A stretch of 64,000 bases of DNA from Alistipes sp. dk3624 (GCF_009557455.1 NZ_CP045651.1:1922001-1986000), one strand, 5' to 3'; numbered from the stretch's first letter, positions 1 through 7,968 are shown. Notes: generated from the letters alone by a model not told the origin. Numbers and translations: made by a program.

Positions 1-466
1 TATCGACCGATTCTACGATGGTGTTCAGAGCGGTATCGTACCCGATGGTCGTATCGGTGCCGAACAGGTCGTTGTCGATCGTTCCCGGCACTCCTACGAT
101 CGGGAAATTGTATTCGGAAGCGAAAATCCGCGCTCCGGTCAGCGACCCGTCCCCGCCGATTACGACCAGCGCCGAGATGCCGTGCTTTATGATGTTGTCG
201 TAAGCGATCTTCCGGCCTTCCGGCGTCCGGAACTCCTCGCAGCGCGCAGTTTTGAGGATGGTTCCTCCCTGCTGGATGATGTTGCTGACATTCTGGGTCT
301 GGAACGGAATGATCTCATCGGTTATCAGGCCTTTGTATCCTCTCATGATCCCTTTTACGTCGAATCCGTTGTAAATAGCCGCCCGCGTCACGGCGCGGAT
401 GGCCGCATTCATACCCGGGGCGTCTCCGCCCGACGTCAGAATACCCACGCATTTCTTTCCTTCCAT
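1..466 (-). CDS. pfkA: ATP-dependent 6-phosphofructokinase, N-terminal part
   Basis: Cytoplasmic glycolytic enzyme phosphorylating fructose 6-phosphate to fructose 1,6-bisphosphate. The gene runs off the left edge, so only about 155 N-terminal residues are present. The nucleotide-binding loop GGDAPGMN lies at residues 13-20. GGDGS at 104-108 carries the glycine typical of ATP-using rather than pyrophosphate-using enzymes. PGTIDND at 128-133 holds the catalytic aspartate. The ATG is preceded by a strong AGGAGG ribosome binding site, which is unusual here because most genes in the window lack one. It is read leftward, separated from the upstream four-TM protein gene by a hairpin terminator. Confidence 0.95.
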   Translation of the reverse strand, partial: MEGKKCVGILTSGGDAPGMNAAIRAVTRAAIYNGFDVKGIMRGYKGLITDEIIPFQTQNVSNIIQQGGTILKTARCEEFRTPEGRKIAYDNIIKHGISALVVIGGDGSLTGARIFASEYNFPIVGVPGTIDNDLFGTDTTIGYDTALNTIVESVD

Positions 467-503
467 AATCGTTCCTCCTTTTCGGTTCAATCTTTATCCG
501 TTA

Positions 504-511
504 CAAAAATA
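504..511 (-). promoter_or_regulatory. Probable -7 box of the pfkA promoter
   Basis: On the minus strand this reads TATTTTTG, matching the Bacteroidota -7 consensus TAnnTTTG. No clear TTG -33 box is found 19-21 nt upstream (GTG at the right distance). It would give a leader of about 30 nt. Confidence 0.45.
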
Positions 512-569
512 GTAATTAATCAATTCCCCTGCACATTGGATGCCTGATTTTTTGAACGGAAAGAAAAGA

Positions 570-597
570 AGAAACCGGAACGTTAATTCCGGTTTCT
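570..597 (-). terminator. Hairpin terminator overlapping the stop of the four-TM gene
   Basis: An 11-bp perfect inverted repeat (AGAAACCGGAA / TTCCGGTTTCT) with a 6-nt loop spans the stop codon at 583-585 and is followed on the minus strand by a T-rich run. It closes the PspC/PadR operon before pfkA. Confidence 0.75.
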
Positions 598-948
598 GCG
601 GTTCAGAATAAAGAAAATTCCTGCGAAGATGAAAAGAAGGGGGAAAATGATCTTTTCGAACGGGATATCCAGGCACAGCCGGTCGACCAGCAGCAGCAGG
701 ATTCCGATCGCCGTGACGATGCCGCCCGGGATCCACCGGCTCAGCGAAAGCAGGTAGGTTCCGATCAGAACGACCAGCATGTGCCAGGAGAAGATCAGCT
801 CGAATGCGCTGTCGGATAGCAGCCCGAAGTTGTTCAGCAGCCACAGGATGCCTGCGAGGATCAGGATGATCCCGATAAAAAGATTGCGCGGACGGATTAT
901 TTCAACCGTTCGGTTGCGTCCGGGTTTGTCGTTTTCGATGATTTCCAT
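583..948 (-). CDS. Four-transmembrane protein, LiaF/DUF5668-like, of the PspC operon
   Basis: 121-residue integral membrane protein. Four hydrophobic segments are visible at about residues 22-44, 49-69, 73-91 and 97-115, after a short charged N-terminus. The glycine-rich repeated pattern of an I-L-G type helix followed by W-L-L resembles the transmembrane part of LiaF-like proteins, which accompany PspC domains in envelope-stress operons. It is last in a four-gene leftward operon after the large PspC gene, 70 nt downstream of it. A structural or sensory role in the membrane is inference; the family assignment is by appearance only. Confidence 0.7.
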   Translation of the reverse strand: MEIIENDKPGRNRTVEIIRPRNLFIGIILILAGILWLLNNFGLLSDSAFELIFSWHMLVVLIGTYLLSLSRWIPGGIVTAIGILLLLVDRLCLDIPFEKIIFPLLFIFAGIFFILNRRNRN

Positions 949-1018
949 GCCGATGGTAGTTATTGGGTTATGTCGGGTCGGCCGTCGGGATCTGCCGACG
1001 CGCCCCCCGTTTTCCGTT

Positions 1019-2215
1019 TTATTCCGTATAATATTCGATGCGAACGGTGTCGGTGGCCGTCGAGTCGCCTATCGAAACCGTTTCGACGCGCACCGTATCG
1101 TTGACGATCGTCGGAGTCGGGATGACGGTCACGCTCCGGGTTACATTGAAAAAGAGTTCGATGTTGTCTTTTCGCACCGCTTCTTCCAAGCGGTCGTAAT
1201 TCCTTACGACGTATACGCCGATATAGATCAGGATTAGAATCCAGATACCGAACAGCACGGACAGGGTCGTTTTCCGACTCGGCAGGTCGAAAACCAGTTT
1301 CATCAGCAGGTAGATGACGATGAAAACCGGCAGGACGAACACCAGCAGCAACAGGATCACCAGCAGGACGCTCTGGGTGCCGGCGATGTGGAACGGCATT
1401 CCGACGATCGATCCGCCGATCAGGAATGAAATGACGGCGACGACGGCTGCGATGATGCTCAGCGCCAGAATGCCGCCTACGATCAGAACGAAGGCCTTGA
1501 TGCAAAACAGCAATACCCGGCCCAGAACATAAAGCAACTCGGAAAATACCGAGGCCGTCCGTTCGTTTTTCGGCGAAGGATGGGCGCTGTTCAGATCTTC
1601 GCTGATGTTACGGTGGATCGACGAGGCGGTGATTTTTTCCCCGCTCATCTCCAGCCTTTGGCGCGGCGTGCGCGCTTTCGGGATCGAGAACCACAGGATC
1701 AGGTAGAGCAGGGAACTGACGCCGATCAACACCCCGAAAAATCCGCAAAACATATTCAGAAACGGGATGACGCTGATGCAGACCAAGATCAACAGCGGCG
1801 AGCAGAAAATCAGGCGCACCAGGGTCGGGTCTACCCGGAAATAGGTGGCCATTCCGTTGCACACGCCGCCGAGTTTGGCTCCGTCGGGGTTGCGGTAGAG
1901 CCGTCGCGCGAAGTTGTCGGACGGAACGCTGTCTGCCTGAATGTTGTCTGCCGGCGTGCGCGTATCCATGTCGGGCAGACCCAGTTGGCCGATAATGGTA
2001 CGGATTCGCTCGGCGGTGACCACCGTGTCGGCGTCCTGTTCGTTCAGGATCAGTTCGCTGATGCGGGCTTCGATATCCGACAGGATTTCGGAGCCGTCCG
2101 GATTTCCTTTGTATCCTACCTCGATCCGTACCAGGTAGTCTTTCAAAAGCCGGTATCCTTCGTTTTCGAGGATAAAAGCGATGCCGGCGATGCTGACATT
2201 GATCGTGTTGTTCAT
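1019..2215 (-). CDS. Large PspC-domain membrane protein
   Basis: 398 residues. The N-terminal 90 residues form a soluble region closely resembling the start of the smaller PspC protein two genes upstream (both open with a short beta-strand pattern, then a K-Y/D-Y-L helix). A PspC domain follows at about 102-180 (R-R-L-Y-R-N then G-G-V-C-N-G, then hydrophobic helices). Four further transmembrane segments lie at about 225-255, 265-290 and 300-345, and a threonine/valine-rich tail ends the protein. PspC family members sit in the inner membrane and respond to envelope stress. Lies 12 nt after the PadR gene, so is very likely co-transcribed and co-regulated with it. Confidence 0.85.
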   Translation of the reverse strand: MNNTINVSIAGIAFILENEGYRLLKDYLVRIEVGYKGNPDGSEILSDIEARISELILNEQDADTVVTAERIRTIIGQLGLPDMDTRTPADNIQADSVPSDNFARRLYRNPDGAKLGGVCNGMATYFRVDPTLVRLIFCSPLLILVCISVIPFLNMFCGFFGVLIGVSSLLYLILWFSIPKARTPRQRLEMSGEKITASSIHRNISEDLNSAHPSPKNERTASVFSELLYVLGRVLLFCIKAFVLIVGGILALSIIAAVVAVISFLIGGSIVGMPFHIAGTQSVLLVILLLLVFVLPVFIVIYLLMKLVFDLPSRKTTLSVLFGIWILILIYIGVYVVRNYDRLEEAVRKDNIELFFNVTRSVTVIPTPTIVNDTVRVETVSIGDSTATDTVRIEYYTE

Positions 2216-2227
2216 GGCTGTCGGGTT

Positions 2228-2569
2228 TTAACGGTTTCCGTCGCGGATGATCCGGATCTGCGAGATCAGTTCACTCCATGCGATGTCGAGTTGTTCGAGG
2301 CATTCTCGGCCTTTCTGCGTGATCGAATAATATTTGCGGGGCGGTCCTTGCGGCGATTCTTCCCAGCGGTACGAAAGAAGCCCCTGGTTTTTCTGCCGGG
2401 TGAGCAGCGGATAGAGCGTCCCTTCCACCACGATCATTTCGGCGGCCTTCAGCTCGGCGATGATCGATGAAGCATAGGCGTCGTTGCGCGATATGATCGA
2501 CAGGATGCAATACTCCAGGATCCCTTTCCGCATCTGGGCCTTGATATTGTCTATATTCAGTTCTGTCAT
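2228..2569 (-). CDS. PadR family transcriptional regulator
   Basis: 113-residue winged-helix regulator. The core is the helix-turn-helix region at about residues 10-60 ending in the family hallmark G-T-L-Y-P-L-L, followed by a wing with P-P-R-K-Y-Y and a terminal helix. PadR proteins of this short type are usually dimeric repressors of their own operon. It lies between two PspC genes with spacings of 4 and 12 nt, the standard arrangement for an autoregulated PspC operon in Bacteroidota. A palindrome overlapping the operon promoter (3157-3175) is the natural candidate operator. The ligand or stress signal is unknown. Confidence 0.92.
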   Translation of the reverse strand: MTELNIDNIKAQMRKGILEYCILSIISRNDAYASSIIAELKAAEMIVVEGTLYPLLTRQKNQGLLSYRWEESPQGPPRKYYSITQKGRECLEQLDIAWSELISQIRIIRDGNR

Positions 2570-2573
2570 GGCC

Positions 2574-3092
2574 TTACCTCCTGTATTCGTTATGGTTTTC
2601 TTGTTTTGCCGGTTCCAGCGGGATGATGATCCACATGACGATGTAGACCATCAGGCCGACTCCGAAAATGATGAACAGCGCCATAAGGACCCGGACCAAC
2701 GTAAGATCGATTTCCGAGTACTCGGCGATACCGCCGCATACGCCGCCGATGATCTTCTCGCGGCGGCTCCGGTAAAGCCGGCGCTGCCGATCGGGTCCCG
2801 GTCCGGGTTCTTGGTCCGGGAGACTGCGGCGCGGTTCCCCGAACTCGCGGGCGCTGCCGATGATCGCGATCGCCCGTTTGACCAGCGCCGCGTCCACGAC
2901 CTGCGAACGGGCCGAAATCGCGCCGTTGAAAATATCGGCGATCCGTATCTCGATGTCCTGCATCGTCTCTTTGTCGTCCACGCCGTCCAGACGGATTTCG
3001 ATTTCGTTCAGGTATTTTTTCAACATGCCGTAGGCGTCTTCGTCCACGGTGAACGGGGCGCCTCCTATATTTACATTTACGGTTTTTTTCAT
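2574..3092 (-). CDS. Small PspC-domain protein
   Basis: 172 residues, first gene of the leftward PspC/PadR operon. The N-terminal 95 residues are soluble and resemble the same region in the large PspC protein. An acidic/proline-rich linker leads to a PspC domain at about 105-165, with R-R-L-Y-R-S, G-G-V-C-G-G-I-A and two hydrophobic stretches ending in I-I-I-P-L. PspC proteins act at the inner membrane in stress sensing; here the protein may be the sensor or target of the operon. Start chosen at the ATG that begins the conserved K-K-T-V-N-V-N strand, about 37 nt after the predicted transcription start. Confidence 0.88.
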   Translation of the reverse strand: MKKTVNVNIGGAPFTVDEDAYGMLKKYLNEIEIRLDGVDDKETMQDIEIRIADIFNGAISARSQVVDAALVKRAIAIIGSAREFGEPRRSLPDQEPGPGPDRQRRLYRSRREKIIGGVCGGIAEYSEIDLTLVRVLMALFIIFGVGLMVYIVMWIIIPLEPAKQENHNEYRR

Positions 3093-3135
3093 GATGTCGC
3101 TTTTTTGAGATTAAACGATATTTGAATGGATACGA

Positions 3136-3166
3136 CAAATATATGGAATAGAATTATACTTTGCAA
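3136..3166 (-). promoter_or_regulatory. Promoter of the PspC/PadR operon
   Basis: On the minus strand, TTG (3164-3166), 20 nt, then TATATTTG (3136-3143): a full match to the Bacteroidota -33/-7 consensus. Predicted start of transcription is near 3129, giving a leader of about 37 nt. Confidence 0.8.
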
Positions 3167-3175
3167 TACAAAGTA
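3157..3175. promoter_or_regulatory. Candidate PadR operator palindrome
   Basis: Perfect inverted repeat with 7-bp arms, TACTTTG-5 nt-CAAAGTA, whose centre contains the TTG of the -33 box. A dimer bound here would block the RNA polymerase. Assignment to the PadR protein of the operon is inference from position. Confidence 0.6.
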
Positions 3176-3212
3176 CCATGTTTTTCTCAATCTATTCCGG
3201 TACGTAAACGAC

Positions 3213-3246
3213 AAAAGCCTTACAATATGCTTATTGTAAGGCTTTT
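3213..3246. terminator. Strong bidirectional hairpin terminator
   Basis: Perfect 15-bp stem (AAAAGCCTTACAATA and its complement) with a 4-nt loop, with A run on the left and T run on the right. It lies downstream of the leftward isomerase gene and just outside the PspC operon promoter. Confidence 0.88.
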
Positions 3247-3320
3247 ATTTGGAAATGAGATCGGAATTATTTTTCAGAAAAAGAAAATAATTCCCGAATC
3301 AGTGCGAGGAACCGACCGGT

Positions 3321-4220
3321 TTAGGCCATGTCCCACTGTTCGCGGATCAGTTTCAGCGCAGCCGGAACGCTCTGCGCCCTGTCTCCTTTACAGCCGCATT
3401 CGAAGCTGACGTAATTCGGGTAATTCATCGCTTTCAGGGCGCGGAAGCCGTCCACGTAGTTGTCTACGTCGCCGTCTTCGCCGGGCGTGTTGCGGGTGCC
3501 GCGGCTGGCGATGTGTACGTGCTGCAGGTGCTCGCCGGCGGAGAAGAAGGCCCCGTAGTCGGAAGGTTCTTCGAAAGTCATGTGCCAGAAGTCGCCCATG
3601 CATTTCACGGCGGGATGTTTCGCATCGCGGCAGATCGAGGCGGCGTCGCCTACTTGGCGCAGGTAGAATGCCTCGTTGCGGTTCAACGGTTCGAGAATGA
3701 CGGTCGTGCCGCACTGTACCGCGTAATCGCCCAACTGGCGGAGTTGGTCTACCAAGTAGTTGCGGGTGTCCATCGTGTGCGGCATTGCGGGAACCTGTCC
3801 GTTGAAAGCCGGAACCATGATGACGCCCGTCGAGCCGAGTTCGCCGGCCGCAGCGATGATCTCGCGCATCGTTTGGTCGAACTGTTGCCGCACGGCTTCG
3901 TCTTCCGACAGAATGAAGCCCTGGAAACCGGCGCAAATCGCGCTGACCTTGATGTTGCGTCCTTGCAGCAGTTTTTGCAGTTCGCCGACCCGTGCGGCCA
4001 AGCCGGCTCCGCCGGGTTCGAAGCCGACCACGCCGTTCTGTTCCATGAAATCGAATTTCTGCTCCAGCGTTTCACCGGGAGCGGTTCCTTCCTGGAACGA
4101 GAGTTTCAGTTCCGTTTTTTTCTTTTTAGTGCTGTCGCATCCTGCGAGCATGTTCAGCGGACTGACCGCTGCGACGGCTCCGCCGACCAGCGTCGCCCGT
4201 AAAAAGTCTCTTCTTTTCAT
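3321..4220 (-). CDS. Exported sugar isomerase/epimerase-like TIM-barrel protein (AP endonuclease 2 family)
   Basis: 299 residues. The N-terminus has a twin-arginine motif (R-R-D-F-L at residues 3-7), a hydrophobic stretch and a lipobox-like L-A-G-C ending at Cys28, so the protein is probably exported folded and perhaps lipid-anchored. The remainder is a xylose-isomerase-like TIM barrel. Likely metal ligands are the glutamate in I-L-E-P-L-N, the aspartate/histidine in G-D-F-W-H, the histidines in V-H-I-A-S-R, and the glutamate in S-F-E-C-G. Exported members of this family occur in keto-sugar and inositol pathways with Gfo/Idh/MocA oxidoreductases. It overlaps the cupin gene upstream by 4 nt (ATGA), indicating translational coupling. 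The substrate is unknown. Confidence 0.85.
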   Translation of the reverse strand: MKRRDFLRATLVGGAVAAVSPLNMLAGCDSTKKKKTELKLSFQEGTAPGETLEQKFDFMEQNGVVGFEPGGAGLAARVGELQKLLQGRNIKVSAICAGFQGFILSEDEAVRQQFDQTMREIIAAAGELGSTGVIMVPAFNGQVPAMPHTMDTRNYLVDQLRQLGDYAVQCGTTVILEPLNRNEAFYLRQVGDAASICRDAKHPAVKCMGDFWHMTFEEPSDYGAFFSAGEHLQHVHIASRGTRNTPGEDGDVDNYVDGFRALKAMNYPNYVSFECGCKGDRAQSVPAALKLIREQWDMA

Positions 4221-4711
4221 ATTTTTGATTGTTTGTTTCGGTTCGATAATTCGTCCTGCAATCGTTTCAGGTAACGACCGATCCCTTCGGCGTCGCCGGT
4301 GTGCGGCGTCCAGGGCGCCAGGTCGGACTCCTGCAACGGAATATACGGGCCGGGCTTCACTTCGTAGACGACCGTACCGCTTTTGAGCACCAGCAGGCTA
4401 TGCCACTCGCCGGCCGGAATGTCGAATCCGTAAACGCCTTGCTGCGGGTCGATCACGGCACATTCGGCAATTTCGCCCCGGTCGTCGAAAATGAACGAGG
4501 CGACGCTGCCGCGCAATACCACGATCGCCTCGTCCTTGGCAGGATTCAGGTGGCGGTGCGCCGGCAGGTAGCTGCCCGGTTCGAGCGCATTCAACAGCCG
4601 GTTTACCGGATCGTCCGGCCGTTCGTGAAAGTTATAATTCTTTCGGAGACGGTCGTCCGTTCTGGCCTGGGCGGAGGTACGGTTCAACAGTTCGGCATCG
4701 ATGAGTTTCAT
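4217..4711 (-). CDS. WbuC-family cupin-fold protein
   Basis: 164 residues with the WbuC pattern: N-terminal M-K-L-I-D, then R-K-N-Y-N-F-H and the cupin motif P-A-H-R-H-L-N-P-A-K-D-E with metal-binding histidines and glutamate, then G-E-W-H-S-L and a K-P-G-P-Y-I-P segment. WbuC proteins are often encoded with sugar or polysaccharide genes; their reaction is not firmly established. No signal peptide is evident, so it is cytoplasmic. The stop codon overlaps the start of the exported isomerase gene. A hairpin terminator at 4742-4771 separates it from the oxidoreductase gene upstream, so it should have its own promoter, which I could not identify. Confidence 0.85.
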   Translation of the reverse strand: MKLIDAELLNRTSAQARTDDRLRKNYNFHERPDDPVNRLLNALEPGSYLPAHRHLNPAKDEAIVVLRGSVASFIFDDRGEIAECAVIDPQQGVYGFDIPAGEWHSLLVLKSGTVVYEVKPGPYIPLQESDLAPWTPHTGDAEGIGRYLKRLQDELSNRNKQSKI

Positions 4712-4741
4712 CTTGTTTCAGGTTGTCTCCCGGAACGAATA

Positions 4742-4771
4742 AAAACGGGTATAGATGTATATACCCGTTTT
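4742..4771 (-). terminator. Hairpin terminator after the Gfo/Idh/MocA gene
   Basis: 12-bp perfect stem (AAAACGGGTATA / TATACCCGTTTT) with a 6-nt loop, followed by T residues in both directions. Confidence 0.82.
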
Positions 4772-4802
4772 ATTGCCGGAATCCGGATCGCCGGAGTTCG
4801 TT

Positions 4803-6164
4803 TTATTTGCCTGTGCCCGGGACGGGAACGGTATAGATGCTCATGTCCATCGGGCCAAGTTCCATCTTGGCAGGCGTGAGGTTCAGCGGCGATGCCGTCA
4901 TTTCGTCCCAAGAGACCGACTTGCCGGTGTAAGCCGATTCCCGGCCCATAATGGCGCACATATTCGATGTGGCGGTCTCTTCGGCCTGTACGATCGGGGT
5001 ATTGTTGCGGATGCAGGAGATCCAGTTGACATGCTCCAGCGTGTACGGGTCGTTTTGCTGGTGGGCGGCATCTTCGGTCGCGCTGTCGTACTGCCATACG
5101 ATGTTGCCCTGCAGGTCGCGGATGGCGAAGTCGGTGCTGCTCCACGATCCTTTGGTTCCCTGGATGAATTCGCTGACGTTGGAATCGCAGCCGTCGATCT
5201 GGCGGCACATGCTGTGCATATGAACGCCGTTGTCGTATTCGAAATCTACGCTGAAATTGTCGTACTGATCCCCCGTCACGCGGCGCTGGCGGCTTCCGAA
5301 AGCGGTGGCTCGTTTCGGCTTATAACCCGAGAACCAGTTGAATACGTCGATATTGTGAACGTGTTGTTCAACGATATGGTCTCCGGAAAGCCATTTCCAG
5401 TTCACCCAGTCGCGGATCATCCACTCCATGTCCGACCAACCTTTTTCACGGTTGCGGTACCACAGCATCGGCTGATTCCAGTAGACGTTGCCGCCGGTAA
5501 TTTCGCCGATCAGACCTTCCTGCACCTTTTTATACGATTCTACGTAGGGGCGTTGATGGTGACGCTGCGTTCCGGTGATAACACACAGCCCCTTGGCCTG
5601 GGCCTGCTTGGCCGCGGCCATTACGGTGCGGTAACCTTCCGGATCGACGCAGATCGGTTTTTCGAGGAAACTGTGTACCCCTTTTTCGGTGGCGTATTTG
5701 AAGTGTTCCGGACGGAAAAACGGGGGCGTGGCGATGATTACCACGTCTACGCCGGAATCGATCACGTTTTTATAGGCGTCGAAACCGGTGAAGCATTTGT
5801 CGTCGGCTACTTCGATCTGGTATTTGTCTTTCAGCGTGTTTTTCAATCCCTGCAGGCGGTCGTCGAATACGTCGCCAAGCGCCGTGATCGTGACTCCGTT
5901 GGCGGCCGCCAGAAAGTTCTCGGCCGCTCCCGAACCGCGTCCGCCGCAGCCGATCACGCCGGCTTTCAGTTCTTTTCCGTCGGCCGCTTTGTCGGGCAAT
6001 TCCGGAATGTAATATTCCCCGGGCGCTTTCAACGGTACGTAAGCCGTCTTTTTGCTGTTTCCGCACGAGGAAAGAAGCGGTGAAAAGCCCAGCGCTCCGG
6101 CTACGCCGGCCACTGCCGAATAGGAGAGGAACTCCCTTCTGGTAATTTTGTTATCCTTGCTCAT
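4803..6164 (-). CDS. Tat-exported Gfo/Idh/MocA family oxidoreductase
   Basis: 453 residues. The signal region has R-R-E-F-L at residues 9-13, a hydrophobic core and L-S-S-C with Cys34, so export by the Tat system with possible lipid anchoring is likely. The Rossmann nucleotide loop G-C-G-G-R-G is at 72-77, and the family motif E-K-P at 168-170 contains the catalytic lysine. Proteins of this family with Tat signals keep NAD(P) tightly bound and oxidise or isomerise sugars outside the cytoplasm. It follows the cytochrome-FGE fusion gene by 60 nt on the same strand, suggesting they share a transcript and that the cytochrome could exchange electrons with it. Substrate unknown; a glycoside C3-oxidation is plausible. 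Confidence 0.9.
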   Translation of the reverse strand: MSKDNKITRREFLSYSAVAGVAGALGFSPLLSSCGNSKKTAYVPLKAPGEYYIPELPDKAADGKELKAGVIGCGGRGSGAAENFLAAANGVTITALGDVFDDRLQGLKNTLKDKYQIEVADDKCFTGFDAYKNVIDSGVDVVIIATPPFFRPEHFKYATEKGVHSFLEKPICVDPEGYRTVMAAAKQAQAKGLCVITGTQRHHQRPYVESYKKVQEGLIGEITGGNVYWNQPMLWYRNREKGWSDMEWMIRDWVNWKWLSGDHIVEQHVHNIDVFNWFSGYKPKRATAFGSRQRRVTGDQYDNFSVDFEYDNGVHMHSMCRQIDGCDSNVSEFIQGTKGSWSSTDFAIRDLQGNIVWQYDSATEDAAHQQNDPYTLEHVNWISCIRNNTPIVQAEETATSNMCAIMGRESAYTGKSVSWDEMTASPLNLTPAKMELGPMDMSIYTVPVPGTGK

Positions 6165-6224
6165 AATAGTTAATGTTTAGGTTTTATTGATTTGGTTTCT
6201 TTTTTGTCGGACAAGCTCTGACGA

Positions 6225-7796
6225 TTACGGTTGCTGACCATCGGCGGGTTCGCATACGACCCGGAACCCGATGCTGCGGATATCCGAGTACCACCAGATA
6301 CTTTTCGGATTTTGCGGATCGGTTTTCAGCCATTTGTCGTGCTCGGTATGTCCGCGGGCGGCCGATCGCAGATCCGCCGCGTCGTCGGAGAACTGACCGC
6401 CGCGCACTACGTGTTCTTTCCCCGATGCGGGGCCTTTCGGATCGACTGCGCCGTCGGGCATTTTCGCGTAGGCGTCTTCGGCATACCAGTCCGAACAGTA
6501 TTCCATTACGTTGCCGAGCGTATTTTTAAGCCCGAACGGGTTGGCTTGTACGAACGACGGCTCCTGGGTTTTGTTCTTGCTGTTTTTGGTATAGACGACG
6601 TAACGGTTTATGTTGGTCGTGTCGGCGTCGAAGAATTTCCGCCAGAAGCCCTGATCGGAGAGTTTCTTCGGATCGCCGGCGAAGAAGTAGGGCGTTTCCG
6701 TTCCGCCGCGCGTCGCGTATTCCCATTCGGCTTCGGTCGGCAGACGGTATTTCTTGCCGGTTTTTTTCGACAACCACTGGCAGAACGTTTCGGCCGCGTA
6801 ATGGGTCATCGTGATGGCCGGCCGGTTGCCGCTGCCCCAACCCTGGTCGGGGATGCCGAACGGCGGGGTCGGGCCGCTGATCGCGTCTACTTCCGGGTTC
6901 GAATTGTTGGCGTAAACCTTTTCCGGCGGCGTGCGTCCTTCCGACATGGTCTCGGCGTAAAAAGCCCAGTACTGATCCCAGGTCACTTCGGTTTCGCCGA
7001 TAAAGAACGGCGAAACGGTCACTTTTTTTACGGGGCCTTCGTCGTCCCTGCGGAACGGTTCGTCGTCCGGGCTGCCCATTGCGAAAGTTCCTCCGGGGAT
7101 CGCTTTCATGTCAAACGATACGGTCGTACCGGGGATGGTTTCGGTAAAATTCTCGAATGCGGTTACGGTAGCCGCTTCGGTGAACGGTTCGCCTTTTTTC
7201 GCTTCGGGCTGCGGGATGCCCTGCATTTTCGCATGCGTATAGTTCGGATCGTAATGGCCTACGTCCAGATGGCAGCTGATACACTGCAGGTCGAGTTTCT
7301 TTTCGTTTTCTTCGTAGTAGAGATGGGCGGTGATACCTTCCTGACTGAGCCGCGACGGGAACAACTGCTGATGGCACTCCTTGCATGATTCGTTGTAGAC
7401 GATCGTGACGGCGTGGTCCAGTTCTTTTTTACTTTCCCAGTCGAATTCGGAACTGTCTTTCGTCCAGTAGGCCCACAAATCTTTCAAACCGGTCCGCGCT
7501 TTGGCCGTGAAATGCTTGAAAGAGCCTTTCGGGGGCAGGTGGCATTCGGCGCAACCGGTCACTACGCCGCTTTTGCTGTTGTGGTGCGACGACAGTTTCC
7601 AGCTTTTATCCGCCTGAGGGTGCACATGGCACGACTGGCACGACTCGTCCGTCGAACTCTGCATGTAAACTCTGTTCAATCCGATCGTGATGCTCGCTCC
7701 GACGGCAACCGCCGCTATGACAGTTAAAATGAGTCCTTTACGGCTAAGCCCTATAATTTTTTTCTGATGCTCTTTTTTTTCGGATTTCCCGGACAT
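6225..7796 (-). CDS. Fusion of a tetraheme NapC/NirT-type cytochrome c and a formylglycine-generating-enzyme-like (SUMF1) domain
   Basis: 523 residues. After a charged start there is one transmembrane anchor at about 20-42. Four CxxCH heme sites follow: residues 53-57, 82-86, 138-142 and 172-176, as in small NapC/NirT/NrfH quinol dehydrogenases. From about residue 226 to 518 there is a complete FGE-sulfatase/SUMF1-like domain (I-P-G-G-T-F-x-M-G-S opening, E-V-T-W-D-Q-Y, P-T-E-A-E-W-E-Y-A-T-R-G-G, G-N-V-M-E-Y, V-V-R-G-G, and R-S-I-G-F-R at the end). The membrane part should take electrons from menaquinol; the partner domain faces the periplasm. First gene before the Gfo/Idh/MocA oxidoreductase. 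What the FGE-like domain does (modification, oxidation, or only sugar/protein binding) is not shown by sequence. Confidence 0.9.
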   Translation of the reverse strand: MSGKSEKKEHQKKIIGLSRKGLILTVIAAVAVGASITIGLNRVYMQSSTDESCQSCHVHPQADKSWKLSSHHNSKSGVVTGCAECHLPPKGSFKHFTAKARTGLKDLWAYWTKDSSEFDWESKKELDHAVTIVYNESCKECHQQLFPSRLSQEGITAHLYYEENEKKLDLQCISCHLDVGHYDPNYTHAKMQGIPQPEAKKGEPFTEAATVTAFENFTETIPGTTVSFDMKAIPGGTFAMGSPDDEPFRRDDEGPVKKVTVSPFFIGETEVTWDQYWAFYAETMSEGRTPPEKVYANNSNPEVDAISGPTPPFGIPDQGWGSGNRPAITMTHYAAETFCQWLSKKTGKKYRLPTEAEWEYATRGGTETPYFFAGDPKKLSDQGFWRKFFDADTTNINRYVVYTKNSKNKTQEPSFVQANPFGLKNTLGNVMEYCSDWYAEDAYAKMPDGAVDPKGPASGKEHVVRGGQFSDDAADLRSAARGHTEHDKWLKTDPQNPKSIWWYSDIRSIGFRVVCEPADGQQP

Positions 7797-7846
7797 ACAA
7801 ACTGATAGTTAAAATTTTCAATTAGCCACACTCCGCAGCTTAAATA

Positions 7847-7878
7847 CAAATTTATATAAAATATGCCAGAAAAGCCAA
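7847..7878 (-). promoter_or_regulatory. Promoter of the cytochrome-FGE/oxidoreductase operon
   Basis: On the minus strand, TTG (7876-7878), 21 nt, then TAAATTTG (7847-7854), matching the Bacteroidota consensus. The leader would be about 45 nt. Confidence 0.65.
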
Positions 7879-7968
7879 AACATCGCCGAAACTTTTACTA
7901 AGAATTTTTATTAAAGTGCGTTCTAAATCACTTCCGGTTGAGGCCGATGTTCTTTCCGGAAAATGTGC

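Noticed and set aside
4755-6083. Long rightward open frame (442 residues) opposite the Gfo/Idh/MocA gene
   Set aside because: Composition is that of an antisense reading of a GC-rich gene; no family motif. The leftward frame has clear family motifs.
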